Positions 52,428-60,512 of a DNA stretch of 64,000 nt are shown here, piece by piece (the first letter of the stretch is position 1; every line of letters starts with the position of its first letter). Position numbers and translations under genes: made by a program. Origin of the DNA: Arthrobacter sp. MA-N2 (lineage in GTDB: Bacteria > Actinomycetota > Actinomycetes > Actinomycetales > Micrococcaceae); NCBI RefSeq assembly GCF_000517125.1, contig NZ_KI912155.1, positions 1,124,418-1,188,417 on the forward strand. The letters are read 5' to 3'. The notes beneath the pieces are model-generated. The model did not search any database. It saw only the letters and a list, made by a program, of their open reading frames with translations, and was not told the DNA's origin.

Positions 52428-52862
52428 CTATGACGGAAGTTCCATCCGGAACCCGCAGCGGCACCGCAGCACCTTCGTCGCCAGGTACACGTCGAGGAGA
52501 TCCACTGCGGGGTCTTCCGTGGACATTGGTGCATAGACGCTGTGGAATCCGGTTCCTGTGATCTTCATGGGTTCCCCGCAATGGATGTATTCACCCCCGA
52601 ATTGAAGCACCCCTGACACCGTGCCGCGTTGGTTCAGGATCTCCGCCACGTCCTTGAAAGTCGCGGCATGGGCATAAAACGTATCGCATTCAACGCACGT
52701 GTAGGCGATATCCACGAGCTCTGCGGACGGCGGTTCCAGGGGCTCAATTGAATCTAGAATCACGTGCTCGTTGGTACCGCATTTGCCGCACCAGATTCGT
52801 TCCGCTCCTGGGCGCGGTGCGCCGCTGGGAACAATCGGGTCAGAGATAGTCGGCATTGACAT
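52428..52862 (-). CDS. Cys-rich zinc-ribbon protein, unknown family (paralogue 1)
   Basis: 144 residues with four cysteine clusters: WCGKCGTNEHVIL, YTCVECDTFYAHAATF, YIHCGEPM and LRCRCGFRMELPS. These could bind one or two zinc ions. It is clearly related to the protein at 60099-60512 in all four clusters and in the acidic or variable linker. No known name. Placed between the SAP-like gene and csbD. Confidence 0.75.
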   Translation of the reverse strand: MSMPTISDPIVPSGAPRPGAERIWCGKCGTNEHVILDSIEPLEPPSAELVDIAYTCVECDTFYAHAATFKDVAEILNQRGTVSGVLQFGGEYIHCGEPMKITGTGFHSVYAPMSTEDPAVDLLDVYLATKVLRCRCGFRMELPS

Positions 52863-52922
52863 TACTCCTTGAACCGAGAAGTGCGGCCCCCGCGCAGGGC
52901 GGGAGCCGCACTTCGAGCGGAT

Positions 52923-53099
52923 TTAGTCCTTCTTGAAAGCGTCCTTTACCTTTTCCCCGGCCGCTTTCAGGTCGGCCTTGGTCTGATCCATCTTGCCTTC
53001 GGCTTCCAGCTTCCGGTCATCCGTCAGCTTTCCAGCCGTTTCCTTGGATTTGCCCGCAAGCTTTTCTCCGGCGTTCTGGATCTTGTCATCTGCACCCAT
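52923..53099 (-). CDS. CsbD-like stress protein
   Basis: 58 residues starting MGADDKIQNAGEKLAGKSKE and ending DAFKKD, the usual CsbD composition of Lys, Glu, Ala and Gly. CsbD proteins are small hydrophilic general-stress proteins of unknown mechanism. AAGGAG lies before the ATG at 53099. Confidence 0.85.
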   Translation of the reverse strand: MGADDKIQNAGEKLAGKSKETAGKLTDDRKLEAEGKMDQTKADLKAAGEKVKDAFKKD

Positions 53100-53201
53100 G
53101 GACGTACTCCTTTTGCTGGTAATGGATTACTTCATTACGCCAAGCGGCGTGGGGCTTGGCCGATGTGCGGCCAGCCGTCCTCGTCGACTACGTGCCGTTG
53201 C

Positions 53202-53372
53202 TTAGACGCCGTGTGTCCGCCGGCCGGACATAAAGCTGAGAAGCCAGCCGATGGCCGCGACGATCAGGAGGACCAAGCCGACCCAGAGGAGCCAGCTGAC
53301 GGCCTGCGAGAAGCCGCCAACGAGCAGAAGGACGATTGCCACAACGCCTGCAATGATCAGAAGAGTGTTCAC
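53202..53372 (-). CDS. Small two-helix membrane protein
   Basis: 56 residues from GTG at 53372: two hydrophobic helices (TLLIIAGVVAIVLLLVGG and WLLWVGLVLLIVAAIGWLL) and a basic tail SGRRTHGV. AAGGAA lies upstream. Similar small membrane proteins often sit next to csbD. It is about 100 bp upstream of csbD on the same strand. Confidence 0.75.
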   Translation of the reverse strand: MNTLLIIAGVVAIVLLLVGGFSQAVSWLLWVGLVLLIVAAIGWLLSFMSGRRTHGV

Positions 53373-53390
53373 AGTCACACATTCCTTACT

Positions 53391-53582
53391 TCAGTGGGAC
53401 CGCTGGCAAGCGCCCGGATCCCATGCGATGTATTCGGTTGTCAGTTCGCTTGCGAACCGTTGTTCCTCACCAGGCCCCCGGACCGCATACGAGGTCCTGC
53501 TGTAGCGGATGCCGCCTCGTCTTCCGGAATTTTCATCCGGTACGGGCTGCCCCGGCTTCCTCCATCGTACTACTAAGGTCAC
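53391..53582 (-). CDS. Possible small protein, weak support
   Basis: A 63-residue open frame from GTG at 53582 containing RRGGIRYSRTSYAVRGPGEE and ELTTEYIAWDPG. Composition is compatible with coding but there is no ribosome site and no homology that I recognise. It sits just after a palindrome and before the small membrane protein. Confidence 0.3.
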   Translation of the reverse strand: MTLVVRWRKPGQPVPDENSGRRGGIRYSRTSYAVRGPGEEQRFASELTTEYIAWDPGACQRSH

Positions 53583-53595
53583 TTATCAAATCAAG

Positions 53596-53613
53596 TGCTA
53601 AGCACACTTAGCA
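53596..53613. promoter_or_regulatory. Palindromic site upstream of dps
   Basis: TGCTAAG-CACA-CTTAGCA has perfect 7-bp arms and is the core of an AT-rich stretch (53577-53630) unlike its surroundings. CTTA words recur at 53583 and 53607. It is a candidate operator for dps and the leftward stress genes. Nothing else is seen in the 53583-53711 gap. Confidence 0.6.
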
Positions 53614-53711
53614 AATTTTTTAGGTATCGTCGTAGGGTAGATGGAAGGTCTCGCGCTCGTTCCTGAAATGCATCAGACCCTATTGTCAGCAGTCGTCTTG
53701 GAGGGGAAACC

Positions 53712-54191
53712 GTGAAAGCATCGCAAACTCTTGCAGATAATCTTCAGCTTGTCCTGACGGATCTCATAGAACTCCAGCTCCAGGGAAAACAGGCCCATTG
53801 GAACATCGTGGGCGCCAATTTCCGGGACCTGCACCTCCAGCTCGACGAACTCGTGGCAGCAGCTCGGGAGTTCGCCGACGAAACAGCCGAAAGGATGCGG
53901 GCGCTTCATGCCCTGCCCGACGGCCGGAGCAGCACGATCGCTGGCTCCACCAGGCTGGAACAGTTCCCGGCGGGACTAACCAAGACCAAGGACGCCGTGA
54001 AGCTGATCACTGACCGACTGGAGAGGACGGTCAAGACTATGCGCGATGTCCACGATGAGGTGGATGAGGAAGATCCCACGACGGCGGATCTGCTGCATGC
54101 GTTCATCACCCGTTTGGAACAACTCGCCTGGATGATCAGTGCCGAGATCATGCCCTCCAGCGAACCCGTGGCCGATCCACAGGAAGCCTAA
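53712..54191 (+). CDS. dps: Dps-family ferritin-like protein
   Basis: 159 residues with the Dps ferroxidase segment QLQGKQAHWNIVGANFRDLHLQLDEL and EFADETAERMRAL. The N-terminus is short, so DNA binding through a Lys tail is not obvious; the C-terminus is acidic (SSEPVADPQEA). It stores iron and protects DNA from peroxide. GTG start with GGAGG upstream. Confidence 0.93.
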   Translation: MKASQTLADNLQLVLTDLIELQLQGKQAHWNIVGANFRDLHLQLDELVAAAREFADETAERMRALHALPDGRSSTIAGSTRLEQFPAGLTKTKDAVKLITDRLERTVKTMRDVHDEVDEEDPTTADLLHAFITRLEQLAWMISAEIMPSSEPVADPQEA

Positions 54192-54237
54192 GGGCCTGGA
54201 AACCCAGCGGCCCGCTATCTAGACAAAGTGTCAGGGC

Positions 54238-55188
54238 ATGCCACGGCTCCGCCGCAGCAAACCCGGGATGCCCGGCATTTCCCGGACAAGGTCGGGCCGC
54301 GGATTCACCTACCACCGCCCGGACGGATACCTTATCACCGGTGCGGAGCGCAAGCGCCTTGACGCGTTAGCGATCCCTCCGGCGTGGACGGATGTCTGGA
54401 TATGTCCGTTCGCGAACGGGCATATCCAGGCAATGGGAGTGGACGACGCTGGCCGGAGCCAATATATCTACCACCCGGAGTGGCGGGCCCGTCAGGACAC
54501 TGAAAAGTTCGCCCGGGCTGCGCGGCTCGGCACTGTCCTGCCCAAGGCGCGCCGCTTGGCATCACGACACTTGAGAGAGTCACCCTCGGAAAAGACCAGG
54601 GCCCTGGCCGCGGCAGTGCGGCTCATGGATCTCGGGGCGTTGCGCGTTGGATCAGATGGCTACACGCGCCGCAACGGCTCGTACGGCCTCACCACGTTGA
54701 GGTGTAAGCACGTGCAGGTCAGCGGAGACGTGGTGTCCTTGGATTTCCCGGGAAAGAGCGGCCAAACATGGGAATCAAGCATCGAGGACGCTGCGCTGGC
54801 CCGATTCCTCGAACCCGTGGCCAGCAGGGCTGCAAAGGAGCCGCTGCTGGTCTTTCATGAACGTGGCAACCGGGTCTCCTTGAACGCCACGATGGTCAAC
54901 GAATATCTTCGTCACATCACGGGCGGCAACTACACGGCCAAGGACTTCCGGACGTGGAAAGGCACAGTGGCTGCCGGCATGGCGTTGGCAGGCGAATCCG
55001 AAGTGCCTGCCCGCCGTCGAATCCTTGAAGCCATCAAGCAAACTGCCGAACTGCTTGGCAACACCCCAACGGTGGCGAGGGCCGCCTATATTGATCCGCG
55101 CCTCGTCGACGGGTTCCTGGCCGGCGATCTCGCTCAGCTCAGGTCGACGGAGCGGGATATCGCGGCCTACTGGGCGTCTTTGCCCTGA
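54238..55188 (+). CDS. DNA topoisomerase IB
   Basis: 316 residues of the bacterial/poxvirus type IB family: RGFTYHRPDGYLITGAERKR and WICPFANGHIQAMGVDDAGR at the N-terminus, ALRVGSDGYTRRNGSYGLTTLR, TAKDFRTWKGT, and the nucleophile Tyr284 in VARAAYIDPRLV. It relaxes supercoils by forming a 3'-phosphotyrosine. Bacterial TopIB is often found with Ku/LigD genes. A 34-bp palindrome lies in its coding sequence at 54396. Confidence 0.93.
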   Translation: MPRLRRSKPGMPGISRTRSGRGFTYHRPDGYLITGAERKRLDALAIPPAWTDVWICPFANGHIQAMGVDDAGRSQYIYHPEWRARQDTEKFARAARLGTVLPKARRLASRHLRESPSEKTRALAAAVRLMDLGALRVGSDGYTRRNGSYGLTTLRCKHVQVSGDVVSLDFPGKSGQTWESSIEDAALARFLEPVASRAAKEPLLVFHERGNRVSLNATMVNEYLRHITGGNYTAKDFRTWKGTVAAGMALAGESEVPARRRILEAIKQTAELLGNTPTVARAAYIDPRLVDGFLAGDLAQLRSTERDIAAYWASLP

Positions 55189-55212
55189 AAAGCAAGGAGC
55201 ATGCTCCCCGTA

Positions 55213-55259
55213 GGCTGCGAGGGATGGACATAGTAGGAATATGTCCATCCCTCGCAGCC
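55213..55259. terminator. 20-bp perfect stem-loop, bidirectional
   Basis: GGCTGCGAGGGATGGACATA and its exact complement flank the 7-nt loop GTAGGAA. Outer sequence (GCATGCTCCCC against GGGGGCATGC) extends the pairing. It lies between the convergent topoisomerase and ptsH genes. The core GGACATA-n7-TATGTCC is the same hairpin type as in the Ku-side array. Confidence 0.88.
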
Positions 55260-55281
55260 AGGAGGGGGCATGCTCGGTGGG

Positions 55282-55560
55282 TTATTCGGCGTCGTGGTCT
55301 GTCTCGAGGATCTTCACGAGACGGTCCAGTGCTTCGTCGGCGCCGGCGCCCTCGGCACGGAGCACAACGACGTCGCCGAATGAAGCTCCCAGGCTCATGA
55401 GGGAGAGAATGCTGGCGGCGTCCATGGCGTCGTCGATGGGCTCGCCTTCGCGGGCGATGGTGACCTCAAGGTCAAGCTCGCCGGCGGCCTCGGCGAAGAT
55501 GGCTGCAGGGCGGGCGTGCAGGCCGACGCGGCTGGCGATGGTGGCGGTACGTTCGGACAT
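55282..55560 (-). CDS. ptsH: Phosphocarrier protein HPr
   Basis: 92 residues with the active-site ASRVGLHARPAAIFAEAA (His15 phosphorylated by enzyme I) and the regulatory-serine-like region MDAASILSLMSLGAS. It hands phosphate to the FruA EIIA domain. It is the last gene of fruR-fruK-fruA-ptsH on the minus strand. Confidence 0.95.
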   Translation of the reverse strand: MSERTATIASRVGLHARPAAIFAEAAGELDLEVTIAREGEPIDDAMDAASILSLMSLGASFGDVVVLRAEGAGADEALDRLVKILETDHDAE

Positions 55561-55624
55561 TTTTGCTCCTTCGATTGTGGGCTTGGGAAAAGTCTAGAGG
55601 CGCGCCGTCCCGTTGGCGGTGGCG

Positions 55625-57655
55625 TCAGGCCGCGACGACGGCCGGAACGCGTTCTGCCTCGACGGGCTTCCGGACTGCCCAGCGCTTGAGGGCGAGCAGG
55701 ACCAGTGCGGTAATCACGGCGCCGACCGCGATCGAGATGATGAACATCGCCAGGTTTCCGATGGCGAAGAAGACGAAGATGCCGCCGTGCGGGGCCTGAG
55801 AGGTCACGCCTGCAGCCATGCACAGTGCGCCGGTCACGGCACCACCGACCATGCTCGCGGGGATGACCCGGAACGGGTCGGCGGCCGCGAACGGAATGGC
55901 ACCTTCGGAGATGAATGAGGCGCCCAGCAACCATGCAGCCTTGCCGTTTTCGCGCTCAGCCAAGCTGAAGACCTTCTTGTTCAGGGTAGTGGCGAGAGCC
56001 ATTGCCAGCGGCGGGACCATGCCTGCTGCCATGACGGCAGCCATGATCTGAAGCGGTGCCGGGTTGGCCAAGCTGCCGGCGCCCAGGCCGGCAACGGCGA
56101 AGGAGTACGCAACTTTGTTGACCGGGCCGCCCAGGTCGAAGCACATCATGAGCCCCAGGATGATGCCGAGAACGACGGCGGACGCGCCCGTCATGCCGGT
56201 GAGCCAAGTGTTGAGCTGGGTGGTCACCCATGCGATGGGGCCGCCGAGAACCATGAACATGAGGCCCGAAGCAACGATCGAAGCCAAAAGCGGGATGATT
56301 ACCACCGGCATGAGTCCACGCAACCAGCGCGGAACGCTGAACGTACCGATCCAGTGTGCCGTGAGACCGGCCAGCAGGCCGCCCACCAGGCCGCCCAGGA
56401 AGCCTGCGCCCATGAATCCGGCAACAGCACCGGCCACGAAGCCGGGGGCAATGCCGGGCCGGTCCGCGATGCCGAAGGCAATGTAACCGGCCAGGGCAGG
56501 GACCAGGAAGCCAAGCGAGAGGCCGCCGATCTTGAAGGCAACGGTACCCAAGTACAGGGCGAGGTTGCCGTCGGGAAGGTTGAGTAGCGTGTTGTGGGCC
56601 AAGATGTCATTGGCCTTTGTCCCTAGAGCAATGTCATAACCGGCCAGCAGGAAGCCCAAGGCGATGAGGAGGCCCCCGCCGGCGACGAACGGGATCATGT
56701 AGCTGACGCCGGTCAGGAGGACCTTCTTGACCTTCGTGCCAAGGTGCTCGCTGGCAGCCTCTGACGCCTGTTCGGCGCTCTCTTCGGCGCCGAAGTGCGG
56801 AACCCGGTGGGCGTGCGGGTCGGAGGCGGCAGCGATCGCTTCCTGGACCATCTTGGCCGGCTCGTCGATGCCGCGCTTCACGGGTGCGTTGATGACGGGC
56901 TTGCCGGCGAAGCGCTCCTTGCCACGGACGTCGACGTCTACCGCGAAGATCACGGCATCAGCAGCCGCGATGACTGCAGGGTCCAGTGCGGTGAAGCCTC
57001 CCGAGCCCTGGGTTTCCACCTGCAGGTCGACCCCGGCTTCCTTGCCCGCAGCCACGAGTGAATCGGCCGCCATGTACGTGTGGGCAATGCCGGTGGGGCA
57101 GGCCGTGACGGCGACAATACGCTTCGGCGTGGCAGCAGCGCCCGCCACCGAAACCGGCGCGGCCTCGGCGGCGGGCGCTGCTGCCGAGGCGTGCGCAGCC
57201 GGCTTGTCGGCCAGTGCGCCGTCGACCAAGTCGACGATGTCCTGCTCGGTAGCGGCAGCGCGCAGCCCTGCAGTGAAGTCCTTCTTGATGAGGGAACGGG
57301 CCAGCTTGGAGAGCAGTTTCAGGTGCTCCTGGTCCGCTCCTTCCGGGGCTGCAATGAAGAAGATGATGTCTGCGGGCCCGTCCTTGGCGCCGAAGTCCAC
57401 TTTGTGCGAAAGCCGGGCCATTGCCAGGGTCGGCTCGATCACGGCAGCGGAGCGGCAGTGCGGGATGGCAATCCCGCCGGGCACGCCGGTGGCAGTCTTC
57501 TGCTCGCGGGCGAAGGCGTCCGCGAAGAGCCCTTCAACCTCGGAGGCGCGACCGGCTGCGGCAACTTTGCCTGCCAGGAAGCGGATGACATCGGCGGGAG
57601 AATCGCCGAGGTTCTGGTCAAGGGTGACCAGTTGGGGGGTGATGAGCTGGGTCAC
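55625..57655 (-). CDS. fruA: Fructose PTS enzyme IIABC
   Basis: 676 residues in the order EIIA (His66 in GGIAIPHCRSA), EIIB (Cys186 in VAVTACPTGIAHTYMAADS) and the membrane EIIC (about 340-676, with PFVAGGGLLIALGFLLAGYD and DLGGPVNKVAYSFAVAGL). It imports fructose as fructose 1-phosphate. GTG at 57655 lies only 2 bp after the fruK stop; a much longer upstream frame overlaps fruK and is rejected. Confidence 0.94.
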   Translation of the reverse strand: MTQLITPQLVTLDQNLGDSPADVIRFLAGKVAAAGRASEVEGLFADAFAREQKTATGVPGGIAIPHCRSAAVIEPTLAMARLSHKVDFGAKDGPADIIFFIAAPEGADQEHLKLLSKLARSLIKKDFTAGLRAAATEQDIVDLVDGALADKPAAHASAAAPAAEAAPVSVAGAAATPKRIVAVTACPTGIAHTYMAADSLVAAGKEAGVDLQVETQGSGGFTALDPAVIAAADAVIFAVDVDVRGKERFAGKPVINAPVKRGIDEPAKMVQEAIAAASDPHAHRVPHFGAEESAEQASEAASEHLGTKVKKVLLTGVSYMIPFVAGGGLLIALGFLLAGYDIALGTKANDILAHNTLLNLPDGNLALYLGTVAFKIGGLSLGFLVPALAGYIAFGIADRPGIAPGFVAGAVAGFMGAGFLGGLVGGLLAGLTAHWIGTFSVPRWLRGLMPVVIIPLLASIVASGLMFMVLGGPIAWVTTQLNTWLTGMTGASAVVLGIILGLMMCFDLGGPVNKVAYSFAVAGLGAGSLANPAPLQIMAAVMAAGMVPPLAMALATTLNKKVFSLAERENGKAAWLLGASFISEGAIPFAAADPFRVIPASMVGGAVTGALCMAAGVTSQAPHGGIFVFFAIGNLAMFIISIAVGAVITALVLLALKRWAVRKPVEAERVPAVVAA

Positions 57656-57657
57656 TG

Positions 57658-58662
57658 TTAGTCCTTCTGAAGGGCCGTGATGGTCACGGCGTCGGGAGTT
57701 GTTTGGGATACCGCCGGGACAGTGGAGCCCGGCAGCGAAGCAGCGGCGGCACCATGTGCCACAGCCTGACGAAGGCAGTCCTGCGCGGATCCGCCGTTGG
57801 TGGCGGCCAGCAGATAGCCAGCAAGGGACGAATCGCCGGCACCAACGGTGCTGACGGCTTGGATCGGCGGATGCGTGGCGAACCACGCGCCGTCGGCGGT
57901 TACCAGGACGGCGCCTTTGGAACCGAGTGTTGCAAGTACTGCACCCACACCGCTGCCGACGACGGCGGCGGCTGCCTGGGCGGCAAGGACCGGGTCCGCT
58001 TCCAGTTCGTCAGCCGTGTGGACGTCTGTGAAGCCGGCTGCGGCGGCCAGTTCGGCCAGTTCTTCCGCGTTCGGCTTCAGGAGATCGGGCTTGCCGCTGA
58101 TGCCGTTGGAATCGCCACGGATGGCGGCAGCCAGTGGGGCGCCGGAGGAGTCGATCGCGATAAGTGGCGGTCTGCCGTTTGCTGGATTGTTGTTCTTGGA
58201 ACGGAGCCGGCGGGCGATCGTGGCGTAGAAATCTGCCGGGACTCCGGGTGGGAGAGAACCGGCAAGAACCACCCAGCTCGCGCCACGGGAGCGGTCCAGC
58301 AACAGCCCGATCAGGGCTTCCTGCTCGTCCAGGCTCAACTCCGGACCGGGTTCGTTGATCTTGGTGGTGACGCCATCAGGTTCGGTGAGCGTCACATTGC
58401 TGCGCAACGGCTCACTGATGGGAAGCGCTGCGTAGGGGACGCCGTCGTCGAGCAGTCCTGAGAGGACGGGATCGGAATCCCCGCCCGGCAGGACGGCGAC
58501 GGTGTCCAAGCCCGAGGCGACCAGTGCCCGGGAGACATTGACGCCCTTGCCGCCGGAGTGTTGGTGGACAGCGACGGCGCGTTGCACCTCGCCGCGGGCC
58601 AAGGGGGCCGGGAGTTCCACGGTGCGGTCCAGGCTCGGGTTGGCGGTCAGGGTGACGATCAT
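57658..58662 (-). CDS. fruK: 1-phosphofructokinase
   Basis: 334 residues of the PfkB family: VTLTANPSLDRTVEL, HSGGKGVNVSRALVASG, VVLAGSLPPGVP, LKPNAEELAELA and the catalytic STVGAGDSSLAGYLL. It phosphorylates fructose 1-phosphate to fructose 1,6-bisphosphate. ATG overlaps the fruR stop by 4 nt. Confidence 0.94.
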   Translation of the reverse strand: MIVTLTANPSLDRTVELPAPLARGEVQRAVAVHQHSGGKGVNVSRALVASGLDTVAVLPGGDSDPVLSGLLDDGVPYAALPISEPLRSNVTLTEPDGVTTKINEPGPELSLDEQEALIGLLLDRSRGASWVVLAGSLPPGVPADFYATIARRLRSKNNNPANGRPPLIAIDSSGAPLAAAIRGDSNGISGKPDLLKPNAEELAELAAAAGFTDVHTADELEADPVLAAQAAAAVVGSGVGAVLATLGSKGAVLVTADGAWFATHPPIQAVSTVGAGDSSLAGYLLAATNGGSAQDCLRQAVAHGAAAASLPGSTVPAVSQTTPDAVTITALQKD

Positions 58663-59471
58663 GCGACCACCACATCCACGCCGGCCTCGGCCAAAGCGGC
58701 GGAGAGCTCCTCAGAGGGTTCGTGGTCAGTAATCACGGTGTCCACATCTTTCAGGGCAGCGAACTGGACGAGGGTTTCCGCGTCCAGTTTGGAAGAGTCC
58801 ACGAGGACGACGACGCGCCGTGCGGACGTGACGAAGGCGGCCTTGACGGCGGCTTCTTCGGGGTCAGGAGTGCTGAGCCCGAACGTGGCGTGGATACCGT
58901 TGGCGCCGACGAAGGCAACGTCCGGGCGGAGCCGGGACGCGGCGTCGACCGTGGATTGCCCGACGGCGGCTTGGGTTAGCCCGCGGACGCGTCCGCCCAG
59001 GATCTGGAGGGCGATGTTCGGGTTGCCGGAGAGCCGCCCGGCGATGGGTATGGCGTGGGTAATGACCACTAGTTCTTCACGCGGGCCATTCCCGTTGGAG
59101 GACGCCGCGTTTTGGGCCGTGCGCTGGTCCAGTAGGCGGGCGAGTGCCTCGGTGGTGGAGCCGGCGTCGATTAGGATGCTGCCGGCTGCGTTCGCGGGGA
59201 TGAGGGCAAGGGCTGCCTCGGCGATGCGGAGCTTTTCCGGTTGGCGCTGGATAGCACGTTCGACCACGCTTTCCTCGCGGGTGCTGAGGCGGTCGGAGGG
59301 GACGGCCCCGCCGTGCACGCGGCGTAGGCTGCCGGCGGATTCGAGGGCAGCGAGGTCACGGCGGACAGTCTCCGTGGTGATGCTGAACCGGTCCGCGAGG
59401 TCTGTGACATTGACCCTTCCGAGCTCGGCGACGAGCTCGGAGATCAGTTGTTGGCGCTCCTCAGCAAACAC
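58659..59471 (-). CDS. fruR: DeoR family regulator of the fructose operon
   Basis: 270 residues. The HTH is in ERQQLISELVAELGRVNVTDLADRFSIT with TVRRDLAALESAGSLRRVHGG, and the sugar-phosphate sensor domain includes ILIDAGSTTEALARLL, VITHAIPIA and VAFVGANGIHATFGLSTPD. Probably released by fructose 1-phosphate. First gene of the operon, just downstream of its likely operator. Confidence 0.93.
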   Translation of the reverse strand: MFAEERQQLISELVAELGRVNVTDLADRFSITTETVRRDLAALESAGSLRRVHGGAVPSDRLSTREESVVERAIQRQPEKLRIAEAALALIPANAAGSILIDAGSTTEALARLLDQRTAQNAASSNGNGPREELVVITHAIPIAGRLSGNPNIALQILGGRVRGLTQAAVGQSTVDAASRLRPDVAFVGANGIHATFGLSTPDPEEAAVKAAFVTSARRVVVLVDSSKLDAETLVQFAALKDVDTVITDHEPSEELSAALAEAGVDVVVA

Positions 59472-59543
59472 ATACCCTCCATTGCGTACAAGCTATAGGT
59501 GCATCAGTGACTGTGGTCACATGATGTGGAATTGCTTGACTCT

Positions 59544-59591
59544 ATCTTTGTTCATGTTGGTCTGTCAACAGAAAACAACATAAACAAAGAT
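59544..59591. promoter_or_regulatory. FruR operator: long inverted repeat
   Basis: ATCTTTGTTCATGTTG (59544-59559) pairs with CAACATAAACAAAGAT (59576-59591), 15 of 16 positions complementary. The AT-rich repeat lies 73 bp before the fruR start. The sequence between fruR and 59873 holds no other supported gene apart from the inverted-repeat element at 59660. Confidence 0.75.
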
Positions 59592-59659
59592 TTGGGTGTG
59601 ATGGGTTTGAGGGGTGTTTGGAGCCTGCGTTTGCGGCGGGGCGGGGTCGAGGTTAGGCG

Positions 59660-59749
59660 GATTCTGCTGGATCATTCGACAGTGGCTTTGCGCCGGCCCC
59701 GGAATGACTGGGCAGACGGGCCTGGGGGGCGGAATGATCCAGCAGAATC
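59660..59749. repeat. 90-bp element with 18-bp perfect terminal inverted repeats
   Basis: GATTCTGCTGGATCATTC (59660-59677) and its exact complement (59732-59749) flank a 54-bp GC-rich centre. The size and form resemble a MITE or a large stem-loop. No transposase is nearby and no second copy is seen in this window. Confidence 0.7.
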
Positions 59750-59873
59750 TATCGTGTATGACCAGCGCGACGTTGCGCCGGCGATGATGGACCGGTCCGA
59801 CGGAGGGCGGGTTAGCCCCGATGGGGGTAGTCGAAGAAGGGGCTGGATGTCCTTCGCCGGACCGGAAGGTGCC

Positions 59874-60065
59874 CTACGGCCATTCGATTTCCCGCGGAGG
59901 AGGGTACTCGATGGGGAGGTTGTCCGGGTCGGGAGGATCGGGCAATCGGGACGGCCGCGTCGAATCCGCTTCCTTCCGATGCATGTTGTTGCGTTCGCTT
60001 AGCTCATCGGGCTCGTGCCGACGGCCTTCTTCGGGGTGGTGTTTGTGTGCACTTTCGAGCTTCAT
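59874..60065 (-). CDS. Small hydrophilic hypothetical protein
   Basis: 63 residues from ATG at 60065, with AAAGGAAG 5 nt upstream. Charged and Pro-rich: HKHHPEEGRRHEPDELSERN, then SRLPDPPDPDNLPIEYPPPR. Probably disordered. It follows the zinc-ribbon gene by 33 bp on the same strand. Confidence 0.6.
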   Translation of the reverse strand: MKLESAHKHHPEEGRRHEPDELSERNNMHRKEADSTRPSRLPDPPDPDNLPIEYPPPREIEWP

Positions 60066-60098
60066 GTTGCTTCCTTTGGGTAGTCCTGCAAGGCGTGG

Positions 60099-60512
60099 CT
60101 AGGCAGGTAATTCCAACTCGAACCCACAACTGCATCTCAAGGTCCTGGTGTGTAGGAAGGCTTCCTGGGGAGAGTTGCGCGATCGCGGCCGGCCGGACTG
60201 CGGTATTTCGACGCTTCGCAGTGCGGTTTCCACCTCCCTGAGGGGTTCGCTGCAGTGGAAATAGTGGGTTCCGAATTCCCAGAGGCCATCCTGAATCCCC
60301 CGACGATTCAGGATGGCCCCCGCCTGCTGGACGGTAGCTGGGTGGCTGTAGGAACGCCCGCAGGAGGTACATGTGTAGAACACGGCGAGTTGCTGCGAAG
60401 GACGCGGAGCCGTGGCCTGGATGGATTCGATGACCAGATGCTCATCTGTGCCGCAACTGCTACACCACAGAGGAATGGCACGGGGTTCATGCGATTCGGA
60501 GACGGCCGACAT
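60099..60512 (-). CDS. Cys-rich zinc-ribbon protein, unknown family (paralogue 2)
   Basis: 137 residues with the same four clusters as the protein at 52428: LWCSSCGTDEHLVIESIQ, FYTCTSCGRSYSHPATV, YFHCSEPL and LRCSCGFELELPA. The variable stretch between the third and fourth clusters is longer in basic residues. Function unknown. It is followed by a small hydrophilic gene and faces a GAF-ANTAR gene. Confidence 0.75.
   Translation of the reverse strand: MSAVSESHEPRAIPLWCSSCGTDEHLVIESIQATAPRPSQQLAVFYTCTSCGRSYSHPATVQQAGAILNRRGIQDGLWEFGTHYFHCSEPLREVETALRSVEIPQSGRPRSRNSPQEAFLHTRTLRCSCGFELELPA

Noticed and set aside
54193..54214. Possible terminator after dps (GGGCC/GGCCC)
   Set aside because: The stem is only 5 bp with an imperfect inner part, so it is too weak to call.
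59526..60002. Plus-strand open frame of 158 codons
   Set aside because: It runs through the FruR operator and the 90-bp inverted-repeat element, and no motif or ribosome site is seen.
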